DNA of 27,242 nucleotides, from NCBI GenBank assembly GCA_900617975.1, contig UZAE01000290.1:1-27242 (forward strand), written 5' to 3'. The translations under genes and the position numbers were made by a program. Source of the stretch: Rodentolepis nana. Taxonomy: Eukaryota; Platyhelminthes; Cestoda; Cyclophyllidea; Hymenolepididae. Below the pieces are notes generated by a model. The model did no database searches. It was not told where the DNA came from and was given only the letters and a program-made list of their open reading frames with translations. Below, in pieces: positions 19,601-27,242 of the stretch. Each line of letters starts with the position of its first letter. Within the stretch, counting starts at the first letter, position 1.

Positions 19601-22590
19601 AGTTCCGCTTTGATTTGAATAATGACCGGGTTCTTCGTCGTTGTGTCACAGAAGACCTACTCAGAAACCTTGCAACTGACCAGGATACTCAGGCAGAATT
19701 AGATGCTGAATGGGAAGTGCTGTGTAATGATCGTAAAATACTTCGATCCATTATCAAGAAATCCGAGGATCGTGTTGTTTTGCCGTGTAACATCAGTCGT
19801 CTTATTCAAAATGCGCAAAAGATATTCGAAATTGATTCCCTCTCAAAAACTAATTTACATCCTCGAGTAGTTGTGGAACAGGTGAGGGACATTTGCAATC
19901 GATTAGTTGTTGTGCCTGGAGATGATAAATTGAGTAAAGAGGCCAATTCGAATGCTGTTTTGCTCATGACCTGCTTGATTCGCTCAATGTTGTGTTCTAA
20001 GAGAGTGATTCAGAATTATCGGCTATCATATGACGCTTTAGAGTGGGTGCTGGGGGAGATTAAGACTCGCTTTCAACAAGCTCTAGTTCAACCAGGCGAA
20101 ATGGTAGGTGCTTTGGCCGCTCAATCCCTCGGTGAACCGGCTACACAAATGACTTTGAATACCTTCCACTACGCTGGTGTGTCTGCAAAGAACGTCACTC
20201 TCGGTGTGCCTAGATTAAAGGAAATAATTAACGTTAGTAAACGTCCTAAAACTCCTTCAATGACAGTTCACCTAATTGGCCAGGCAGCCCGTGACGCAGA
20301 ACATGCTAAAGATGTGGTAGCCCGCTTGGAACATACAACTCTACGCAAGTTGGTGAAATTAACATCGATCTACTATGACCCAGATCCGAAGAATACAGTT
20401 GTGAAAGAAGACCGTGGCTGGGTTTCCACCTATTATGAACTCCCTGACTTTAATTTGGACTTTATCAGTTCCTGGGTGCTTCGAATAGTTTTTGCCCGTA
20501 AGCAAATGACCGGCAAGAAGTTGACCCTAGAACAAATTGCGGATACGATTACCACCTCATTTGGTAATGACCTTATTTGTCACATTCCTGATGATAATTT
20601 GAAGCTGGTTATGCGCATTCGAATTATGAATAACGAATTAGAACATGATCTGAAGGATGCTGACACAACATCGGATAAGATGGAGGATGATACTTTCCTG
20701 CGCTTCATTGAGGCTAATCTCCTCTCTGACATCACTTTACAGGGCATTCCTCAAATCACCAAGGTGTATATGCATCAGCCTAAGGTTAGTAATAAGCAGA
20801 GATTATATATCAAGCCCGATGGCAGCTTCGATGTTATTCATGAATGGCTACTGGAGACTGATGGTACTTGTCTTATGAAAGTGCTTGCCGAGCGAGGTGT
20901 TGATGCAGTTCGTACTGTTAGTAATGATATTGTGGAGATATTTGAAGCCCTGGGCATTGAAGCTGTAAGGAAGGCAATTGAGACGGAGATGCACGAAGTG
21001 ATTTCCTTTGATGGTTCCTATGTCAACTATCGTCACTTGGCCCTTCTTTGTGATGTGATGACAGTGAAGGGTCATCTGATGGCTATTACTCGTCATGGAA
21101 TCAATCGTCTTGACACCGGTGCTTTAGCTCGTTGCAGTTTCGAGGAGACTGTCGATATTCTCATGGAAGCAGCAAGTCATGCCGAATTTGATCCCCTTCA
21201 AGGTGTCTCTGAGAATGTCATGTTGGGTCAACTTGCGAAAATTGGAACTGGATCATTTGACTTGCTCCTGGACTCTAATAAATGTCAAGAAGCGCAGCCA
21301 ATTCCTATTGGTGGATCAGCAGGTATTTTTACTGGAGTTGTTTATGATAGTTCTGCGGGTTCGTGGGCAAGTCCTCGTATTGGTCTGACTACTCCTGGTG
21401 GCTCTCTTGCTGGAATGACAGGAGATATCGGTGGTAGTACTCCATGGGACACAGCTGCTTCCCCTGCAGGATCAATTATTGATGCTTCTCCATATGGAAA
21501 TCGTATTGGAGGTGTTACTCCCCATGAAGCCATGTTTTCACCCCAGACCTATAAGCATGATTTATCATTTTCTCCTGGTCGTAGCCCGCAACTAGATAGT
21601 CCAAGAACACCCGATGTTCTCTTCTCACCAGCTGCCTTCTCCGGTTTTGCTAGTCCCATGTCTTATATCGGCACGCCTCAGACAGACATCGGATCACCGG
21701 GATCGAGTCCTGGACATTCTGGTTCTGCGAGTGGTAGCTCATTCGGTTATGCTAGTCGCTTGAGTATGAGTGGGGATGCTAGCTACTCTCCAATGTCGAA
21801 ACCAACTTACGGTGGGACAGGGAGTTCATCTGGAATGAGTGTTGGAGCAGACAGTAGTTCACCAAGCTATTCTGGACAGCAATTCTATTCTCCTCCTACT
21901 GTGGGCTATCAACCTCGTTCACCTCAAAGGAATATGACCTCTGGTTATGGTTTTGGCTCATCAGTTTCTCCTTCCGGCTCTTCACCGAATAGTTTGGATT
22001 CTTACAGTCCTGGTAGCCCTGCAATGCCTACTGCAGGCTTTAGTTCATCTGGTCGAGGTGCAGCAAGTTGGATTACAGCCGGATCTGAATCACCTAGTCT
22101 CCTTTCCCCTAGTCTTGATTCTGGCTCATCAATGGGCAACAGCTTGTCTAACTACAATTCCAGTCATCCTAGTCCCCCACATATGTACTACGGTTCTCCA
22201 TCTGCTCCACGATACAGTCCTCAACCTTCATTTGGAGGAGGTTCTTCTATGCTTTCCTACTCCCCCCATCTGGGAGCACCTAGTTCACCAGTCGGTGCTG
22301 GGTCCGTGGGTTTGAGTGGACCTAGTCATTCCCCCTTGTCTTATCCTACTACTCCAAACTATCCTCTATCTTCAACTGGTGGTGTTTCAGGTCCTGGTGC
22401 GAGTCCAAGTGGTTTGAGTGGCTTGGGAATGTCTGGAACAAGCTATGGGACTTCCTATTGTCCCTCAGCGTCATTCAGTCCATCAAGCTCCTTCCAGAGT
22501 TCATCTTCAAATTATATGACTTCGAGAAGACCTACTTCACCATCGCCAAGTTCGCCTGTTGGTTATTCTCCGACATCTTCTGGAAATTAA
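16682..22590 (+). CDS. POLR2A: RNA polymerase II largest subunit RPB1
   Basis: The coding sequence joins 16682-16753 (24 codons, ending [10 protein letters not shown]) to 16960-22590. The intron of 206 bp has GTAAGC at its start and TTTTACAG at its end, in phase 0, and joining restores the usual start of the clamp (..SPEEI|KQMSV..). The product is 1900 residues, against about 1970 in human. RPB1 is the catalytic subunit that makes mRNA in the nucleus. Visible landmarks are the clamp zinc site C65, C68, C75, H78; the second zinc pair C105/C108 with C-G-C-type partners later; the active-site motif NADFDGDEM with metal-binding D481, D483 and D485; the bridge helix near 822-850 ([20 protein letters not shown]); and the trigger loop near 1070-1130 ([20 protein letters not shown]). 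The core is highly conserved and ends near residue 1470. The remaining 429 residues are an atypical C-terminal domain, described separately. I find no AATAAA or ATTAAA in the first kilobase after the stop. Confidence 0.97.
16754..16959 (+). other. Single intron of RPB1
   Basis: A 206-bp phase-0 GT-AG intron. The open frame happens to continue ten codons back into the intron (ATG at 16930), but those residues do not resemble RPB1, whereas the short upstream exon does. Confidence 0.93.
21301..22587 (+). other. Atypical RPB1 C-terminal domain without heptad array
   Basis: Residues 1472-1900 of RPB1 are rich in Ser, Gly, Pro and Tyr. I count about 33 Ser-Pro and 6 Thr-Pro pairs and about 23 Tyr, but no exact YSPTSPS and no two heptads in tandem. 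Only six Y-S-P motifs occur (YSPM, YSPP, YSPG, YSPQ, YSPH, and YSPTSSGN at the very end). Many [G/S]Y[G/S] units are scattered through it. The acidic tail that ends the animal domain is absent. The frame is open throughout and the stop is in a normal place, so this is not a frameshift product. Confidence 0.9.
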
Positions 22591-23651
22591 GAAAATTTTT
22601 ACATTTATTCACATACTTTTTGTTATTCAATATCAAATGTAGACATATTACCTGTAATTGTTCGTTTTTTATTGGTTTGTGATTGCATTTTAGGGTCAAC
22701 TGGGGGTGGGGAGAATGGTATTATGGTATGAGCTTTGACTAACAATAGTTAGAGCTTTTAGTTGGGAGTATGCTACTTGGTGAGGGAATTTTTCGAACTT
22801 ATCAAGAAGTTGTTCATTGTCCTGTCTGTAACTCCGCGTAGTCAGTTAGACAGGGTTGTTCCTTGAGATATTGCTGTTGCTTTAGTTGCCATAATGTGGT
22901 TATTATTGTACTCGAGACAGTTATTTTTAAATAGCTACGAATAAGTTGGGAGTTATTGGCTTCTGATTAGCCTCAAATTTTAGCAATGAAAAAATAGAGA
23001 CTAAAAGGAAGGTAAGTGATGATCTTAGAGATGAACTTTGGTATGAAATAATGGTGTCTTTAGGAGCAGAAATTAGTTTAGGTTTTCCAGTTAAGAGCAA
23101 GAGAATGATCTAGCTTGGAGGATGACTTGTTGGAAATAACATCTGTTCTGCTGGCAGACTGTTAGTGAACTAAGGGAAACACTTATTTGAGTGCAGCCAC
23201 CTAAAACACTGCGAATGAGGAATTGGAAGTAGGATGAGCTAGCAATCCCTTCCTTAGTTTGGGATAGAGGTTACGACAGTTGTGCTCTTCTTCGCACATA
23301 CACACACTCCTTCGCTTTCCTTGTTTCAGTTTTCCATCTTGCTGCCTTTATAGGCTTCATCGCCATTCTTTCTACCTTAATTTATCCACAAAATGCCCTC
23401 CAATGAAACATTATTTAGACATAGCAACTTGCATAGGATTTACTTGTAATGTTAAATAATCCAATCGTTCTTACCGCCCGATTAGATCGCATGTCTAGTC
23501 CATTTTTGTTTAACTATAAAATTTGAGAAAGCTTTAAATTTCCAAATATAGTTCATTACTATATGAATGTCGGGCTGGTTTATTATACGGCGTAATTTTA
23601 CAGCAGGCACGTGATTAAAAAAACGCACTTGAATTATTGTTATAGATTCCC

Positions 23652-23679
23652 GAGAGGGAGAGAGGGAGAGAGAGAGAGA
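23652..23679. repeat. (GA)n-rich microsatellite
   Basis: About 28 bp of GA repeats interrupted by two GGGA units. Confidence 0.9.
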
Positions 23680-24704
23680 TGCTTTATTTATTCATTTATG
23701 TTTCGCTCTACTAAGTATGCGCATCCTCATCATTCGTAAACCATTCCAATCCACATCAATCCTTCCTTTCCATTGTGCGACGAATTTCTTTCATTGTGAA
23801 GACTATACTAATGAGCCTTAACTTATGTTCAGTAATCTCTATAACAAAACAGTTTTTAATGGTTTTGAGGATTAGATAAGCTACTGCAAATCTACAGAGG
23901 AAACAAACGTATGACGTGCGCGTTTACTCGGGCTGCATTTTATACAGGCAGGTAGCTTATCCAACACAATACAATGAGGGTTTTGTTAGACAATTCAGGG
24001 ACTATTGATTAGTGGCTGGCTGAGATGTCACTGTGGTCACGACCGCACCCTCGAGTTTGTCAGAATTCACATGAGATTTCTTTGTTCGGTCATGACAGCG
24101 TTGCTTCCACAAGTTACGCTAATCAAGGTAGTGCTCTCGCGGAATTCTCATTGTTAGCACTTTCCATGTGCAACGTATCGATTTTTGGCTTAGGAATATA
24201 ATTTCAATCCCACAGTTTTTTTTATCAATTAGCCTCATTAGTCTTCACTCTTATACTCAAGTCACCCTCTAAGTTATGGGTCCTCCTAACCAAAGCGCAA
24301 ATCTGACTCATTCCTGTTCTGTTTGTAAAATTTTGGGGAATTTTCGACAACCAACATTTATAGTACCGAGAGCAGAACAATTTCATAACTTTCGCACAAA
24401 TCTTATTCAAAGTTTCATTCCAGAGGTTCCATCTTTATACATGTGATGGAGTAATGATATAGCTGAGTCCTGTGTGTGGCAGCTATCCATGTTTTTCTAA
24501 GTTCACGCTCTTACTCAAAACGTGCATGTCAAGATCTACTACTTAAGCAATTGATAGCAACTTTGGCCTACTGCTTGCAATACTGCCTCCTCCCAATAAA
24601 AATACGCAACTACTGTTGCCGCATGCACCCTACAAGAGTGGAGCCAATTTGAATTCAAATAAAGGGAAAGACAAAACCAATTGCGTAAATACAAAATATC
24701 ACAT

Positions 24705-24710
24705 TTTAAT
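24705..24710 (-). terminator. Candidate poly(A) signal ATTAAA of the TRMT10B-like gene
   Basis: ATTAAA on the minus strand, about 46 bases after the stop codon. Position is plausible for a short 3' UTR, but the region is AT-rich and the hexamer could be chance. Confidence 0.35.
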
Positions 24711-24755
24711 TAAAAATAAATGCTAAATAATAGTAAAAATCAAGATCAGGTTGTC

Positions 24756-26021
24756 TTAGGGGTCTTTTTGGCGTGAGGGGGTTTTGGTGCGATATCGGCG
24801 AGGAAGATGTCTATCGAAGGCCTCTTGCCAGTCCTTAGTACGCATTACATCTAGCAGTATTTCAACCAGAGTGTTTATACACAGCGCTGAAGCCTTCACT
24901 CGATTCTGAGGGTTCCAATCGGCAGGCGCGAATTCGTCTATTGGAAGTCGCATAGCCGAGACATTCAACCTTGTTGCTTCATCCAAACTTCGACCCTAAG
25001 GAAAGAGTTCATAGAAGTAAATAACCGTTAGAAAATAATTTCTAGTAATAAAGCGAAAAGAATCGAATAGCTACACAGCAGATATTCATATAACAGTATA
25101 GCCATGTAACATCCAAGCTCATTTAGGACAGCCTATATTAGCGCTCCTATGAGGTAAAATATGACATAACCAAAGTTAACAGCCAGACCTGGGCTATGAA
25201 GCTGGTAATTCTGCTAGCTAGGTATGGCACGAGACAAGCAACCTGAATTAACAACGAAATACAATAACAGTCACCTCATCGGCAAAGTAGTAAACAATAA
25301 AATGGACTAACAAAAGCAAAACTATTACAGTAGTATAACGTAGTTCTTTATGCTTAAAACATGATTGATAACAAAAGAAAAAAAATGAACACACCTTTTC
25401 GATATTTTCATCAATCAGGCCACCAACGACATACACAGCATCTCTATTAATTTCAACCAACGGATCTGGAGCATCAGGAGAAAGATAAATTATTTCCTGA
25501 TCTTTAAATACTTCAGTTGGGGATTCGGCATGGAAACCAATCTGATAATTGTCGAAACCACAGCACTTGCGTCTACAACATTCAGCTAATGGGCCAGAAG
25601 AATTAAAATTGACCAAATTTATGCTGAGTGGTACTACAGCCTTCTTATTTGCACCGTATGCCCGGCAAAATTGTTGCGCAAGCTTGGATATCTCCTAGAA
25701 TTAAGAAAGTGAACATGTTAAAAAACGTAATTCAAATTAAATAAATTGAAAGATAAAAGAAAATCTGACATGAAAACAAAAGAGAAAACTTACTTTCTGT
25801 GACAAATCCTTCTCGAAAGAACAATCAATGCAGAATTTTACTCCATTCGCGAAATTTTGCTTAAGTTTTTCCTTGTCCAACTTAATTTGATCTCTCTTTG
25901 AAATATGCTCGCCACCAGATTCTACATGAAGTCTGATCGATTCAGCTAGCCGTTTACGACGTCGAAGCTTTTCAACTTTCCTTTTAGGCTGAATGGTTGA
26001 GGGATGATGATCACCGGGCAT
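24756..26021 (-). CDS. TRMT10B: tRNA (purine-9) N1-methyltransferase, Trm10 family, TRMT10B-like
   Basis: Three exons on the minus strand, 26021-25794, 25694-25395 and 24995-24756, give 255 residues. Introns are 99 bp (GTAAGT..CTAG) and 399 bp (GTGTGT..TTAG), both phase 0. The enzyme uses S-adenosylmethionine to methylate N1 of the purine at tRNA position 9. It has a SPOUT fold. Residues 13-34 form a basic helix typical of the N-terminus. The core follows from KFCIDCSFE (62-70), with IIYLSPDAPD (144-153) and YVVGGLIDEN (164-173), where D171 matches the Asp proposed as general base in yeast Trm10. The end has RLPIDEF and INTLVEIL and closes with DWQEAF. The stretches around LAQQF..YGANKKA, GF.NY and GGLIDENIEK resemble TRMT10B more than TRMT10A. 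The N-terminal extension of about 100 residues seen in human TRMT10B is mostly missing. ATG 26021 follows an acceptor-like AAAAG four bases upstream. Confidence 0.93.
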
Positions 26022-26925
26022 TGTCCTTTTAAAATTGAAATTTGTAAATACACAATAACTATTTTTAAAGAAACCAACACATTTATCTAACTATTGAAGC
26101 AACATAGTAGAAAATGATATTTAGAGTAGGAATAAGCGTACAGATCAAAAAAGTAGACCGATCTCCCATGCAGTAGTACAAAGCGTGAAGGCCAATTAGC
26201 AAACACAAACTTCGCTCCATTTTCTGAGTGATTTATATCATCGATGAACATTTATGCAAAATTCAAGTGTGCTACATTAAAAAAACATGAGATTTTTCCC
26301 ACAAGTTTAATTAGCAATAACTTATATATTGTGACTGTGCGGAATATATTGCAATAGTTTTTAATTGAGTAATTGACTTATGTAACTAATGAACAATATC
26401 ATTTTTTAATACTCAATTCAGCATTCCATTTAGTTACTAGGTAATGTTCATTTTAGGGTGCAGATTAGTTCTCATAAATGTCTAAACTCCAATAGTGGCA
26501 AGAGTACTAGTGTATGAAGGTGGTAACTGAATATCGTAAGTGAATTTATTAGTAAATCAAAATGAGATATTTTCTAATGCGAAATTAGACAGAGAAATAA
26601 ATCCATGATGTAATCTAGTTTATTTCAGTCGAGAATACATTTACCATATATTTACTTCGAAGTATGATTTTCATGATATCGGGGTATTTAAAAGCAAAGT
26701 TTTAGAAACACTACTTCTGTAATAACAGCATTTTGTTGAGGACAAATATAACTGTTCATGTTTTTGAGAGGTAGTTGTCCCCTTGATCCACCATGTTGTT
26801 GAATAATTTCGCTTTAGATTTTGCATTCACTATACAGTTGTCATGCCTATCTCATTTCATGTATCATCATGCATCAAAGTCATTCATACTTGTGGGACAC
26901 GTCATCGCATGCGTGTACACATAGG
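26022..26925. other. Upstream region of the TRMT10B-like gene, nothing else recognised
   Basis: About 900 bp of AT-rich DNA to the left of repeat B2. It should contain the promoter of the minus-strand gene, but no specific element stands out. Confidence 0.5.
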
Positions 26926-27224
26926 CTTGAGGTGCGGCCGAACAACTTCGCGTACTGATTGAGGACAAGAGCACGCAGCCAATAGGAGCTCAATGACCCT
27001 CACTTGTTTTACCAAATCCGCCATGTTGTATGACTGAGTTTCCTTCCTCTACACACTTCTTGCGTGGTTTATCTACTGAATAAACGTGCTCCGTGCTAAA
27101 CGTCTGTTTCCTTCATAGCTGGGCTATAGCTTAGCTGGTTCTGGGAGTCTAGCTAGATGTTGGAGAATTTGCCATAGAGATTTCTGAATCAGTCAGGCTT
27201 TACTAAGGTAGCAATCCGCTACAT
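26925..27224. repeat. Interspersed repeat family B, copy B2
   Basis: Diverged partner of 118-440 in the same orientation. Shared blocks are 'aacaacttcgcgta', 'tatgactgag' plus a C/T-rich stretch, 'gtctgttt', 'tagcttagctgg', and 'gccatagagatttctga' at about 27171-27187, then weaker matches to about 27224. The string gggctatagcttagctggtt (27121-27140) resembles the 5' end and D-arm of a tRNA, that is, a polymerase III A box, but no B box is clear. An AATAAA lies near 27079-27084 in this copy. The element may be a SINE or an LTR fragment; the class is undecided. Confidence 0.7.
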
Positions 27225-27242
27225 ACTTAACGACGGGGAAAA

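Larger units (their letters stand above)
22591..24755. other. Convergent intergenic region between RPB1 and the TRMT10B-like gene
   Basis: About 2.2 kb that should contain the 3' UTRs of both convergent genes. Holds a GA-rich microsatellite at 23652-23679. Short open frames lack recognisable features. No RNA gene or copy of families A or B was seen. Confidence 0.6.

Overview
The window looks like a stretch of AT-rich animal nuclear chromosome. A flatworm, perhaps a tapeworm, is my best guess: the RNA polymerase II core is clearly metazoan, intergenic DNA is long and AT-rich, gene starts sit just after splice-acceptor-like sites (as expected with spliced-leader trans-splicing), and short interspersed repeats are present. 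No feature proves the phylum, and I hold the flatworm call at about 0.5.

Three protein genes can be supported. (1) At 6415-7653 (+) there is an intronless AGC-type protein kinase with several altered catalytic motifs. (2) At 16682-22590 (+) lies the largest subunit of RNA polymerase II (RPB1), complete at 1900 residues, with one 206-bp intron after codon 24. Its catalytic core is highly conserved, but the C-terminal domain has no tandem heptad array. (3) At 24756-26021 (-) is a three-exon, 255-residue Trm10-family tRNA purine-9 N1-methyltransferase, most like TRMT10B. RPB1 and the TRMT10B-like gene are convergent, with about 2.2 kb between their stop codons.

The rest is long non-coding DNA: 441-6327, 7654-16680, 22591-24755 and 26022-26925. 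Two repeat families are visible. Family A (full length about 273-317 bp) has four copies at 1-100 (cut by the window edge), 8796-9068, 9786-10100 and about 15160-15476, all in the same orientation. Two copies carry clear 15-bp target-site duplications, and the element ends in an A/T-rich tail on the minus strand, so it behaves like a SINE. Family B has two diverged copies near the two ends of the window (about 118-440 and 26925-27224). A degenerate tRNA-like segment at about 13824-13880, several homopolymer G/C tracts, and CA and GA microsatellites complete the picture.

The genes do not form an operon or a pathway. RPB1 and the tRNA methyltransferase are housekeeping functions (mRNA synthesis and tRNA modification), and the kinase is of unknown role. 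The most interesting signals are the degenerate RPB1 C-terminal domain and the SINE-like family with splice-donor-like sites and a conserved inverted repeat.
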